A DNA stretch of 64,000 nt, from assembly GCA_904066235.2 (NCBI GenBank), contig CAJFCV020000004.1, positions 9,176,001 through 9,240,000 on the forward strand, written 5' to 3'. The position numbers and the translations under genes were made by a program. The number at the start of each line of letters is the position of its first letter. The stretch's first letter is position 1. Source of the DNA: Bursaphelenchus xylophilus. Its lineage: Eukaryota; Nematoda; Chromadorea; Rhabditida; Aphelenchoididae. Positions 1 through 11,435 of the stretch are shown here, one piece after another. The notes beneath the pieces were generated by a model, which was not told where the DNA came from, made no database searches, and saw only the letters and a program-made list of their open reading frames with translations.

Positions 1-21
1 TAACTAATTTTTGATTTTTAG

Positions 22-1694
22 CTCCTGGAAGAAGCCCGCACCTCCGCCTCGGCCTCCGGCTCGAATCAAGCCGGCGTCCGCAGAGAGGATCACTATCCGG
101 AGTACCGAGTCGGCCGCATCAAACACGAACGCATCAAGGTCCACAGAGAAGGAGAGGAACTGTTTGATAATGCGGTCCGAGTCATGAAATTCCATGCCGC
201 CCGCAAGGCCATCCTCGAAATCGAGTACCTCGGCGAGGAAGGCACTGGACTCGGCCCAACCTTGGAGTTCTATGCCCTGGTCGCAGCGGAGTTCCAAAGA
301 AAATCCCTGGCCATGTGGTTGTGCGACGACTCCGACGAAGCCCAACAGGCCTTGGAAAAGGAGTCCCTCGATCTTGGAGAAGGCAAAAAACCCCCGGGAT
401 TTTATGTCCGCCGCGCTGGAGGATTGTTCCCAGCACCCGCGCCACAGAACAGCAGCGAAGCCGAGCGGATCGCCGATTTGTTCCGAATTTTGGGAATTTT
501 CTTGGCCAAGGTCCTTCAAGACGGAAGATTGGTCGATTTACCACTCTCACCACCATTCCTCAAACTTCTCATTTCGGATTCGGTAAGAAATTGAGAGATT
601 TTGCGAGAAAAGTTGCGAAATTAAAATTTTTGGCGACTGAAGTTCTGAATTTTTCATTGTCTGTATTTTTAGGTGGCCGGAAGACAAGAATCGGACGTTG
701 AATCGGTCTCATTGGACGGTTTGTTGAATCTAGATGACCTCGAACAGATCCACCCCCACAAAGCGAGATTTCTCCGCTCCGTTCAACGCCTTTGCCAACA
801 GAAAGCTCAAATCCGAGCGGAAAAATCGTTGAGTCCAGCGGAAAAGCTCAAGAAAATCAACCAACTTCGTCTGGTCTTTGATGGAAATCACGAATGCTCG
901 GTGGAAGACCTCAACTTGACATTCGTTTTGAACCCGCCGTCATCGGTCTTCAATTACTCGGAGTATGAACTGATCCCTGGAGGAGGCTCGGTGGACGTTA
1001 CCGTGGATAATATCGAGCTGTATCTTGGAAAATGCGTTGATTTCTACCTCAATTCCGGAATTAGAAAACAGGTAAGAGCTTTGATTAGTATTTTTCTTTG
1101 ATTTTTAGGTGGTTTTGAATGTTTATGAATTAATTTTGGTTCAACTTCCTATGGATAATATAATTTCTTGCAGGTAATGGCATTCCGGGAAGGATTCGAC
1201 TTTGTTTTCCCACTGAGAGCTCTGAAACCCTTCTCTGCAGCTGAAGTTCAGGTAAGGTTTTGATTTCTTTGCTGGAGTTTTAGGTTAATGCACGGTCATG
1301 TGTAATATCGGAATTTTAGAAGCTGCTGTCCGGCGAACAGTGCCCAGAGTGGACCAGAGACGACCTGATCAATTACACGGAGCCCAAGCTCGGCTACACC
1401 AAGGAGTCTCCAGGATTTTTGAGATTTGTGGATGTGGTTGCCGGCATGACTCCAGAGGAAAGAAAGGCCTTCTTGCAGTTCACAACTGGCTGTTCAAGTC
1501 TCCCACCGGGTGGATTGGCCAATTTGCATCCTCGACTGACTATTGTGCGGAAGGTTGACGGCGGCGGAGATGGATCTTATCCTTCTGTCAACACCTGTGT
1601 CCATTATCTAAAACTCCCGGAATACAGCAGCGCAGAGATCCTCAGAGAACGGTTGTTGGCTGCGACCAGCGAAAAGGGATTCCATCTCAACTAA
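22..1694 (+). CDS. hecd-1: HECTD1-type HECT E3 ubiquitin ligase, C-terminal part (5' end outside window)
   Basis: This is the catalytic HECT domain of a ubiquitin ligase that receives ubiquitin from an E2 on a cysteine and passes it to substrate lysines. Four exons are supported: 22-582, 673-1071, 1174-1251 and 1320-1694, all joined in phase 0 with GT/AG borders; the window opens in the intron before the first. The N-lobe motif [19 protein letters not shown] is present (here [20 protein letters not shown]), followed by [14 protein letters not shown] and [18 protein letters not shown]. The C-lobe has [10 protein letters not shown], then the catalytic site [11 protein letters not shown] with the Cys codon at 1491-1493, and the conserved end EKGFHLN followed by TAA. 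These runs match HECTD1 (C. elegans hecd-1) better than other HECT ligases. No catalytic residue is missing. The upstream ankyrin and SUN-like regions expected for HECTD1 are outside the window. Assignment to HECTD1 is from family knowledge; the exon model is read from sequence. Confidence 0.93.
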
Positions 1695-3009
1695 ACTCCT
1701 CTCGGTCTGGTCTACCAACATCCGAATCTTAGGGTTATCAATTTCTGACATGGATAATATAAAAACATTGGATAGTGTCGCACTATTATCGCTGAAACAC
1801 ACAGCTAATGTATATTAGAACAAGATCTCAAACATTGTCGGTTTCATCACATCATACAGGTCTTTTGGAACACAAATTTTATGTTACACTACCTTCAAGT
1901 GTCGTAAGCAACGTGAAAACTGTCTTTATTTCTTGTTTTTGATCCGAAATCTTGGTTCAACAGGCGTTTCGGGCATGTAAAATTTCTCTTTTGTTCATTT
2001 TCGATGAAGACCCGAAGTCGGAATCGTATCTTATTCTAGATTTTCCTTATTTTTGTCATTTTCATTTGCTCATTGACGAAATTTTTTCTTTTGTCTCTAA
2101 CAGGTAAACCCGTCAAATATCATAAAACTGATACAAATTAATAAGGCGTATGTATTTTGTTTTATTTCTTGTCCCCGTACCCATAGCTCGGTCCCCTTCA
2201 GAATTCTTTTTATTGTTCTTTCTTCATTTTGTTTGAATTTGAATAAAAGTTGTGAAAAATGTCGGATATTTTACTTAAAAGTGATGCTTATAGGGCAAAA
2301 AAGTGGTGATGACAACTTTGGATGCGTTTTGACGACTTTTGGCAGAATCAAATTTGAATTTTGCGCAAAACTTGGCACTTGTTGCGGAATGCCAAGAAAT
2401 TTTCTTTTGGCGCTAAAAAATTTCTCGAAATCTTGTTTTTTGTTGGAAACAGTATTTTCGCACCTCGATCTCATTGTAATAAGTTTTTTTCCTGCCAGTT
2501 TTCAAGAAAACTGTATTATGGGTATTTGTTTCTCGGTAAGTGGATATTATACTTTGCTCGGAGGTGTTTATTGACTGTAAACGGGGTTTTGTTTGATGGG
2601 TAAAAAGGAAAGAGCTCTCAGAAGAGTTGAGGAAAGTGGGAGAAGATTGGATGTTGATTTCTGTGTGATGTAAATTAGACTTACTCGGTTTTCGAATTGG
2701 GTCTAGTGTAAGGTTGGGAGATCTCCAGTTGTTCCGTAAAAAACAAGGGGAGTGTTGCGTAAATGTGTTAGAAAGGTCGTCAGCGACGTAATGCACAGTT
2801 TTCTCTTGAAATTTCTGCGGCTCGACATAAGTTTGGAAAGCAGATTTGTTTTAACTTCTGAAATTCAGGAAGACCTGAGATTTTCCTAAAGAAATGGTGG
2901 CAAAATGGTGATTTTTGATTGTACCATGAAGAATAAGGGTCTGGAAAATCCCCAAGGCTCTCTGCGTTCATCCAAATGGTCATTGCGACCTTTAAAACTT
3001 ATTTTTCAG
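1695..3009. other. Intergenic or 5' intron region without a supported exon
   Basis: AT-rich sequence between the HECT gene stop and the first clear exon of the next gene. An AATAAA lies near 2240. One short candidate first exon is an ATG at 2518-2520 followed by a good donor at 2536 (reading MGICFS) that would join the 3010 exon in phase 0, but nothing else supports it. Confidence 0.4.
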
Positions 3010-5610
3010 GTCCTCCGTTGTGGAAAATGTCAGCACACCAGGTTCTTCCGTTGCGTCTGTCAGAAGGATAAGTGTCTCATCGGCAATGACACACAGGCGA
3101 ACCTCGAAAGCGGTGGCTCGCGCTCTGTCAGCGTCAGTGAAGCATCTGCAGCTAGAGTTGACGTTGTGGATGAAGTGAATCCGACTCCTTCGGAAGCCGA
3201 AGTTGATGTCCATAATGAGTTGTTTGAGTTCGGAAAGAACGATGAGGAGGATCACGAGTTTTCGTTCACCATGACCAATGCTGGAGATGAATTAGATTCA
3301 AATATTCCGGCTTTAATCGTAGAAGATGTGAGTTTTTAAATATTATTGTTTGGCGTTTAGTGTTTCATCAAAGAAGTGACGCAATAGGCGTGAAACACTT
3401 TTTGTCACCACAAATTATGATTGCATAAGATGTGAGGAAGCACATTGCGCCTTCTGGTATTATTTGTTGATACATAGAAGATCTTTTGTCAATGATTTTG
3501 AGCTTTTTTTCAGGCACAGCCAAACGATTCCATGGCAAATTTGGAAGCGGCGCATTTGGATACAACTGCTCGGAAAAGACAGTTTAAGAACAAAGTTCGA
3601 AGGAATGTTGTGCTGGAGGAACAGTTTGCTGTAAGTTCAAAAAAGGTCTAATAAGGTTCATTCGATGTGTTTCAGTTCCATCTTACCCCTACCAATTCGA
3701 TGATTCAAGTCTCTGCTTCAACCCCCGGTGAAAAATCAACTCAGAAATCGCAGAATGACGATGTCGTATCTCCAGAAAAGCCCGCGCGGTCCATTTCTGG
3801 TCACCTCTCGTTTGGATCGTCCAAGTTTTCATCATCCAAACAAAACGAGACACCAAAATCGAGTGTCTCCAGTCCTGCCGAATTCAACAAATTGACTCCG
3901 AAATCGATTAGTCAGCGCCTCAACGTCTCGTTATCACCAAACAGAAGACCTTTGGAGGTTCTGAAGAGTCAGAACCAGAACAACTTCCCGGCCATCTTCC
4001 ATCCGAGTGTAATGGAAAAAGGCGATCATGGTGGAGATGATGTAAGATTTTGCAATATTTTTTTTGCATTTTTATGGTAGAAAAAGTGTTAATCATCTCG
4101 GAAATTGCACAAAGTAAAGAAGAATAACAGACAAATCGAAAAACGTTCACTCAAGATAGAAAAAAATAAATATCTGCCATAATTGGCGGCGCCTTTAATG
4201 TTTACCCCTGGTGTAAGGTAATTTATTTCGTCCATAACTTTTGATTGAGGTGCCATACCTTAACTTTTGAGTCTATGGAATTGTAGCTTTTTTAATGCTC
4301 TATCCAATGGGCATGATTTTTAAAAATTTTATAAGAAGCCACGGATGTTACAAGTCAAAAATGGTGAAATTTTGAGTTTCTTTCAGATGAGTTTTAACTT
4401 ATTCTCGCAACCTGAGAGCGGAATCAACGCCTTAAGGAATGGAAAACTAGACAGGAAGAGACAGCGGGATCTGCAGGCCCAAAAAATGCGTGAATCAAAG
4501 CGCCTGAAGCAATTGGCCGTCGACCAGCCCGATTCTACAGTAACCCAAAAAAATGGAAATTTCAGTGTTTACATCAATGAGGTATGTTTTTTCTTATAGA
4601 TTGGTTTTGTTTTTAGATATTACATAGAATCGCATGTGGGCTTTCAAATTCCGTTGAAAAATCGAAAATTGGTCGCGTACTTTTTGAGAAAATTGGGTTC
4701 AAAATTAGGGTCCTAAAAGTTGCAAAAACAAAGATGTATGGCGAATTAAAGAGATGACAAACAAGATCGACAGTTCATGAGCCGGAATTTTTAAACCGCC
4801 ACCACCAACACTAGTTACTACATAGTAACCCAAACCTAAGTCAAACCAGTCAAAACTTAGTCAATCCAGCAAATATAGTCGACCAATCTACATATACAAT
4901 GACGACGGTGGTAACGGTGGTGTTACATCTTACAGTTAATTATATTTTCCTATATTTATCTCATTTTGCTTCTTAATTTATAGGATTCTCAATAAAACTG
5001 GAAAAATCTCAATTTTTACCCTAATTATTACGCAACAGTTGCCAAGATGCGGTAGTACAGTCCTTTTTTCTGAAAACACATAAAATTCTGCACTAATTTC
5101 TGTTTTCACCGGTTGTTTTCACCAAAAACGGAATTTTTGCCTTCTTCGTATAAAATGGCAACCAACATTCTCACAAACTCGAGCGCAGCTCACAAAAATA
5201 GTTTTTGAAGAAAATAAATTGGCGTGTAAAATGCTCTTCTTGCTGTTTGGAGTAGACGTTTTGTCGATGTTTTTCTTAAAACTCCCAAAATAGCACCTTT
5301 TTTATATTATCCTTGGCATCCGTCTATTACAATATAAAAAAGTCTGAATTCATACAATTGTGCTAATGTTTGTGAAATTTACGATTAAATATAGCATTTT
5401 CAGGCCTCGAAAGCTTCGGACGACGAAAAAGAAAACGAATACAAACCGGAACTGCCTCCACCCACACCAACTTCCGAGGTGGAGGACGAAGAAGTTGAAG
5501 ATGAGGAAATCAAAGTCGGCAACGACGAAAATTGCAACAGTCGTCCCAAAACCAAACGCCGACGCAAGAACAAGATGAATCGCATGAAGAAGAAGGCTCG
5601 ACGCCACTAA
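3010..5610 (+). CDS. Unrecognised charged, low-complexity (probably nuclear) protein; 5' end unresolved
   Basis: I do not recognise this protein. Five exons fit in one continuous phase-0 frame: 3010-3327, 3514-3630, 3676-4041, 4387-4581 and 5404-5610, with TTTCAG-type acceptors. The first part is acidic (DEEDHEFSF near 3247), the middle is Ser/Thr/Pro-rich with many SP/TP sites (for example SVSLSPNRRP-like runs), then a basic helix-like KLDRKRQRDLQAQKMRESKR stretch. The C-terminus has an acidic EVEDEEVEDEEI block directly followed by a lysine/arginine-rich tail (KTKRRRKNKMNRMKKKARRH) that would act as a nuclear or nucleolar localisation signal. An AATAAA at 5667 follows the stop. The start is uncertain: the 3010 exon is open to its acceptor, so a further 5' exon or trans-splicing to the acceptor is needed. 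Function is unknown; nuclear localisation is inferred only from composition. Confidence 0.7.
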
Positions 5611-6066
5611 GTGGACGATAAAGATTTGTTATCCGTTGTTTATTATAGATAAGGCGAGTAGTTATTAATAAACTTGTTGATGGTATTGCAAACGGGTTAA
5701 TAGAGAGGTGTAAGGTATGTTTGGAAATTGTCAACAGCTTTGGTCGTCTGTGGATTTGAAATTTTGCATTTTTTATGTTGTAGTAGGCACGTTGAGACGA
5801 AATTTAAAAATAAACTGATTTGGAGGTGCAAAAAACGGTAGAAGTTGGTAAATCGAGAATTGTTAGTTTCTGTGGACGTTCGGTGATCAATCTTTCAACA
5901 TCCGATTACTGTATGTGCCAACTTTTCCACTTGAATCCCTCTTTTTGGGTCAAGTTTTTCTCCCACGACTTTGTTTTGCTGGATTGGTCGATAAATCGAT
6001 TATTGTCGATGAATCTGAGGTCCTCGTCGATTTCCATACCTTTTTCCCTCATTTCACTGGCTCACA

Positions 6067-8458
6067 ATGAACTGGAAACGCAAGAAACATCCACGGTTGT
6101 TCAACATTGGACAGCGAGAGTTCACGTTGCAGTATCTGCTGTTATGTCGCTCGAAATATTACGATACGGTGATCGTCGACTTGGATGGATACTCTTTTCT
6201 TGACAGGACAATCGATTTCGAGGTCGTAAATAAGCTCTTGGTAAGTATAGCTGTTATTTTTTCTTGTTTTAGGTATCAATCGTAAGGATGATAATATATT
6301 TGCGCAATTTACAGAGTCTTGGCTATGTGAACCATTTGAGGAATAACTTGAGGGACGGAGAGTATCTGCGGGCCATGTCACGTAGGTTTTTTTGCTTTTG
6401 TGGTTATCTTACACTTTTCTCCGAACTGCCGTAATGTATAACATCAAAATGTTTTAATTTGGCTGATTGGTTGATTTCAGCATTGTCTCATTTTCAAGAT
6501 TGCAACCTACTGACGTCTACCTCACTTCGTCGACAAAATATCGGGCAGATTCGCTGGATGGGACGAGGATTTGGGCGTGCAGCAGTCCTGTTTTATGGCC
6601 AATTATCCTTTGTGTTTTACGGAAGTCTGTCGTTGTCTTTTGCACTCTCACTGCAAGTTCCAATCAAAAAGGCGTGTTTGACCGATTTAGGTAAGGGTAG
6701 CTTCTTTTCATTATGCTGAATATCAAGTATATTATACTTGATGTCTGGTATAATAAATTTTTTCTTCGGCTTTTAGATGAGCAAATCATCAAGCATATGA
6801 TGGAGACGGAAGCCCTTGACCACATCATGCTGCGTTGTCGTCAGTATCGCGGGTACAACGAGCTTATGGACCAAAAGAAGCATATCGCCGGAGCTCCGAA
6901 AAGAGTTGTCATATTGAAAAAGTGGTGTAAGTTACGGTCTAAAGATAATCACCAAAGAAGTGTTGAACATTTTGGACTGTGATGTTACTGTTTTTCAGGC
7001 GGCGGAGCCTTTTGTCTTCCATTAGCGGGCACTTTATCCATCCGACACCCATTGCGACGAAGTTTTCCGATCCAACACGTTGATATGCCTTCGATTCGGC
7101 GGCTGACATTGGATGTGGTGGATGAATGTGAGCTTTTCACCTTTGTGCCAATCATTAATAAGGACAGAATGGACTTGGACACTCTGGAATTCCTCGGAAT
7201 CACTGGGTTGGAGGTCAGATTCCGGTCGTTTGCGGAGCAAGTTCTGGATGTCGACTATGTAAGTAATTACCGCAGTATGCTTTTCTATTCGCCATCTCTC
7301 GTTTTCGCTATGTTTTTGCCGAAAAAAACCTTTTTTAAATATGAAAAATTGGCTTTTTTTTCTATGTTATACTTGCAGGATTACCGAGCGAACGCAGAAA
7401 CTTATTACTACTTGTGTGGATCCATTTTTTGGCTTCAGTTCTTCATCGAGACTGAGGCAATTAGTCTGGTGAAGCAGTTCGACATCGAAATTATGGCCAG
7501 GATCAATGTGATCTCGGCGGATCTTCATGCGTCCATGGAGAAGGTGAGAATTCATTTTTTTTGGGTCATAAATTGTGTAATTGCTACGCGATTTGTTAGA
7601 TAAGAGTTAGAATGAACATTTTAGAGTCTGAAAGAGGAAGTTTTAGTTGTTTTTGGGGAATTTGGGAGGAAGATTATGTTATAGTAGGTACTTTGGGTCG
7701 TAAATTTGTAAAAAAACAGTTTGTAAACCCCGAAATTTTTCTTGTCAAGAGTTTCAGAGCATTGGAAATGATTGTGAAAATTTTTTACAAATTTCTTTGA
7801 TCTATAAAATAAATTTATGAAAGTTTTATGAACTATTTTTTTGCTTTCATGTCTAGTACCTGATTTGCGGGCCAGGAGGCAACAAATTTTTAATTGGTTG
7901 AAATTTTGAAAAAAAGTTGGAAAAAAATTTTCACAACATTGTAGGATATACATTGACGGACCTGATCCAGTGGCAAAAAACGTACCATTTTGCATCCGGG
8001 AAGTATCAAAAAATGCAGCAAAATACCTCCCTTTCCAAGTGAAAAATCTCCGATTTGAAGGGCATCCTCAAAAAAAGAGCGGGCGCCCTTTGGAAATCGG
8101 AGTTTTTTCACTTGAAGAGGGAGGTATTTTGCCACATTTTTATTACTTCCCGGATGCAAAATGGTACGTTTTTTGCCACTGGCACAGGTCCGCCACTGTA
8201 TATAATTCTTAGCGTTCCACTACTTTCCTTGAATTACACATCCGCAAGGGATCCCTGGACTTTGATTGGCTCCTCTTCGACGTGAACGGGCGATCGCAAG
8301 AATGGAAATGGACCTTCGAGGAGTATCGAAAAATCGATCAAGACGAGTTTTACAGCCGAATTTTGTATGATATCCATCGAACCGCTCACGAAGACTTTGC
8401 CAAACGCCCCCGTCTCACGGATATCACGGGCGCCGAAGACTTTTTGTGTCATCTTTGA
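6067..8458 (+). CDS. Unrecognised 423-residue protein, seven exons
   Basis: No family is recognised. Exons 6067-6240, 6315-6381, 6481-6690, 6777-6926, 6999-7258, 7379-7543 and 8213-8458 join in consistent phases (0,1,1,1,0,0) and give 423 residues ending FLCHL then TGA; AATAAA follows at 8593. The start is the ATG at 6067 (MNWKRKKHPRLF). No signal peptide or transmembrane helix is evident. The leucine-spaced segments such as MPSIRRLTLDVVDECELFTF and MDLDTLEFLGITGLEV resemble the leucine-rich tails of nematode F-box-type expansions, but I see no convincing F-box, so this is only a suggestion. In the 6481-6690 exon a second frame is also open; the frame given is the only one whose phase matches both neighbours. 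The last intron (7544-8212) carries a family A MITE ending 14 nt before the final exon. Confidence 0.75.
7951..8198. mobile_element. Family A MITE (Tc1/mariner-like), copy 1
   Basis: A 248-bp element bounded by TA on each side. Its ends are inverted: CATTGACGGACCTGATCCAG at the left and the complement of CAGTGGCGGACCTGTGCCAG at the right, and the inverted match continues inward for about 100 bp through CGTACCATTTTGCATCCGGG. It lies in the last intron of the 6067-8458 gene. Confidence 0.9.
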
Positions 8459-8948
8459 GAGGTGCCTTAATAAGTTGGGTGATATTATTTTGTGTCATGA
8501 TGTATATATTGTTTTGTGTTATGTTGTTTTGACTTTTCGTTAATTGCGCTCCACTTGCTGGTTCTTTTGTTGTTGACAAGATTTTCTTTCGTAATAAACC
8601 GCTAATATTACGTGTAGCGGCTTTTAATTTCGAGGGGCGTGGGCAAAAGTAGTTCGGAGGAAGACTTGACACAATACTTCTGTTTGAGGGAGAGACTTGA
8701 CCCAAACATGCCGAAGTATTACTGCGCCTATTACTTGACTACGCAGCACATCAACTGAGCAAAGTTAGCAGTTTTGCAAAAAAAATCATCATTTTTTATA
8801 TCATAGAAAAAAATTTACACTTCAAAGGGTAAAAAAATCATTATTTCTAAATTTTCTTCACCTTCCGGTCAGTTCTTGGCCCATTTTCTAGCCACTTGAC
8901 TCTGCCTTCATCGAAATTCCTGGGTTTTTTGCAAATAACCGAGGAAGA

Positions 8949-9323
8949 ATGGGAAATTGGTTTTCCTCGTCGTCACCGGCCACTGATGCCCCAGATACCA
9001 CAACGAAAAATGCCGCTGTGATCTGTCAGCCAACTTCTCCTAACTTTCCTTCCGATCACCCGACTGGTCGATTCGAAAATGAACGAGAAATTGGGAGTTC
9101 TTCGTGCTGCCTGACCAACGGAGATCTTCGAATGGCCTCGGGCGAAGAGAGCCGGCAATCCTCGGGATTGGTGGTGGAGGGATGCTACGGAGGCTATGGA
9201 GGCGGTTGTGGTGGTTGTGGAGGCTGCTATGACCCGTGTTGTGGGCCAGTGGTTGTCGCCGGGCCTTGTTGTGGGGGGCCTGTCGTCTATTCACAACCCG
9301 GTTGTTGCTGCTGTTGCTGTTAG
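8949..9323 (+). CDS. Cys/Gly/Tyr-rich protein with N-myristoylation-type start (short paralogue)
   Basis: A single-exon frame of 124 residues. It opens MGNWFSSSS, which fits the N-myristoyltransferase pattern (Gly2, Ser6). The C-terminal third is Cys/Gly/Tyr-rich: CYGGYGGGCGGCGGCYDPCC, then PVVVAGPCCGGPVV, ending in six cysteines before TAG. The combination of a myristoylated N-terminus and a cysteine tail suggests a peripheral membrane protein that could also be palmitoylated; this is inference from motifs. The next gene (9749-11023) shares the MGN start, the CYDPC core and the CGPV block, so the two look like neighbouring paralogues. A GTAAGT follows immediately after the stop codon, so a 3' UTR intron is possible. 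I do not recognise a named family. Confidence 0.75.
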   Translation: MGNWFSSSSPATDAPDTTTKNAAVICQPTSPNFPSDHPTGRFENEREIGSSSCCLTNGDLRMASGEESRQSSGLVVEGCYGGYGGGCGGCGGCYDPCCGPVVVAGPCCGGPVVYSQPGCCCCCC

Positions 9324-9748
9324 GTAAGTTGATGTTAATGGGGCTGTATATGATGTAGAACGGATAGATTGACTTTTTAGAGATACTAAATTAACTGAAT
9401 GGCTGTTTAAAAATAGAAAACGAGTTTTTTATATTGTTCATGACAGCTGGTATAACTTTTCTTATAAAAAAGTTGCTTTTTTTAGTGAGCCGGTCGATGA
9501 CAAAAATCAGGATGATTCCAAATGCCAGTAAATTTTCTATCAATCATAACATGTACGATGTAAACTTGAATAAATCTGGAATTCGGGGAAAATCATCAAA
9601 ATTTTGAATTGCACCTCGCGGCTTGAACTTGAAAAATTCAAATTTTCTTTTCAAAAAATTTCGGTTGATTTTCATTCCTATGACCCTTACAAATTCATTT
9701 TCAACTAGCAGACTTTGCGAACAGTCAGTTTGCCTTCTACTAGACCCG

Positions 9749-11023
9749 ATGGGCAATGGAACTTCGGCTCCGGAGGCTCAACCATCGGACACCAAAGTTT
9801 TAACCGAAGCGAAACCCGGCTTCAACGAATTCCCCGAGGCATGGATCAGCGAACTGAAGGAGAGTCCAACAAAACTGGAGGGAAAGCCGAAGAAAACTGT
9901 GAGAATTCAAGGTGCGTTGAGTGGGATATTATCCATGATGATCAGGTGTCAAGGATAATATTTTTTTGGGTTTGAAAATAAAATTTTTTTCTTGATTTTT
10001 TTTTCGGATCTGGAACAAGAGAAATGATTGGAATTTTGATTGAAATTTTGGCCTGGAAAAATTTATTTTTTTTGTCTAGCCGTCTCTTCATTTTATGTAA
10101 TCTCTCGTAAAGAAGATTGCTGAATATCTCGGCTTGGCTTCTATAGGGCACGACCAAATTTTCAGTGATTTATCAATGATCTAATTAGATTGTTTGTGCA
10201 AAGTTTGAATGAAATCGATAGACTGTATCTGGGGTAAATTTTGCAATATTACTTTAGACTATTACTATTTGAAATTTGCCTTCAGCCTTACCAACGATCC
10301 ACGAACTCTCTTCCACCCAATCCTCGACTGTAGATGGCACCCAGAACAGCATGAAGAGCGTCCATCCTCGCGTGAAGTCGACGGCTTCGCGTGAATCCAC
10401 TGGCTTCTGTTACGACGCCTGCTACGACCCTTGCTGGGACTATGGCTGCGGCGGCTATGGCTATGGGTACGACTGCTGCGGCCCCGTCTATTCTCCCTGC
10501 TACGTTCCGCCAGTGGTTGTGGCTGGCGCACCGCCGCCGGTCTATGTTCAGCAGCAGCAGCAACCACCGGTGATTGTGCAACAACAACAGGCGCCGCCAA
10601 GAGTTATTCAACAAGCTCCACCGCCCACCAAGTTCATGGTCAAGGATAAGGACGCTCCGGGAGGGATGAGAGAGGTCTCGGAGGAGGAAATTAAACGTAT
10701 GTCGGGGAGATTTTAGGATTTTTTGGGGGGAATTGGAGAAAATTTCCCAAAATCTTCTTAAAAAATTATTTTTTTCATTTTTTTTCGTTTTCAGAAGGCA
10801 AGTACAAGATCAAAACCTCAGAACAGTCTCAGACTTACTCGCCAGTTCAAGCCGCCCAGCAGCCAATGCAAGTCCAATACCAGCAAGCCCCGCCCGTTTA
10901 TTCCCAAGCTCCGCCCACTTATTCCCAAGCCCCGCCCAGAGAGAAGAAGAAATCGAGCTGTTGTGGATGTTGTGTAGGTTCATACGGTATCTTGAAAAGT
11001 TTTATTTTATTTTTTTGCAGTGA
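9749..11023 (+). CDS. Cys/Gly/Tyr-rich protein with N-myristoylation-type start (long paralogue)
   Basis: Four exons: 9749-9911, 10286-10696, 10795-10973 and a last exon starting at 11021 with TGA, giving 251 residues. It starts MGNGTSAPEA (Gly2, Ser6: N-myristoylation pattern), continues with a charged segment, then a Cys/Tyr/Gly-rich core (CYDACYDPCWDYGCGGYGYG), a Gln/Pro-rich region (VQQQQQPPVIVQQQQAPP) and three repeats of a YSQAPP unit (two PVYSQ/PTYSQ-APP units preceded by VQYQQAPP). It ends KKKSSCCGCC, a basic-plus-cysteine tail. The terminal exon contributes only the stop codon after splicing (donor GTAGGT at 10974, acceptor at 11020). Without that last splice the frame would run on for about 40 residues of Phe/Leu-rich sequence, which looks like intron. 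Membrane attachment by lipidation at both ends is inferred. Neighbouring paralogue at 8949-9323. Confidence 0.75.
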
Positions 11024-11435
11024 TGAACCACTTATTTTTGACTCGAATAAACTTTTTTCTGAAACTTTCAAATTTGGATTTCAATTTTTTTGAAGGCTCT
11101 TTTTTAAAAAATGAAAAAATTCGTACAACGAAAGCTTATGTCGCATCGATTTATTAATTTTTACAAAATTTGTACATTTATTTCTGTTTATATTGGTCCT
11201 CAATCCGTAACAATACATCATCATGTTGTTTGTCATCGTTTTCCGGCTTATTTACAAGAGATTTGATTGGGATTTGCCTCACCGTCCCGTGATGCTCCTT
11301 ATTCACCGTGAAATTTGTTGGCTGTGTGGTGGTTGTATTGGCGCTGAAAATAGAATTTGCCGTAGGCTCGTGGAAAATGACTTTTATAAATATTTATTAA
11401 TACAATAAATTAAAGAAAGGTGTATTAAAACTGGA

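Noticed and set aside
4..556. Minus-strand open frames over the HECT exon
   Set aside because: They are shadows of the conserved HECT reading frame on the plus strand.
6467..6694. Alternative frame of the third exon of the 6067-8458 gene
   Set aside because: It looks protein-like but its phase fits neither flanking splice junction.
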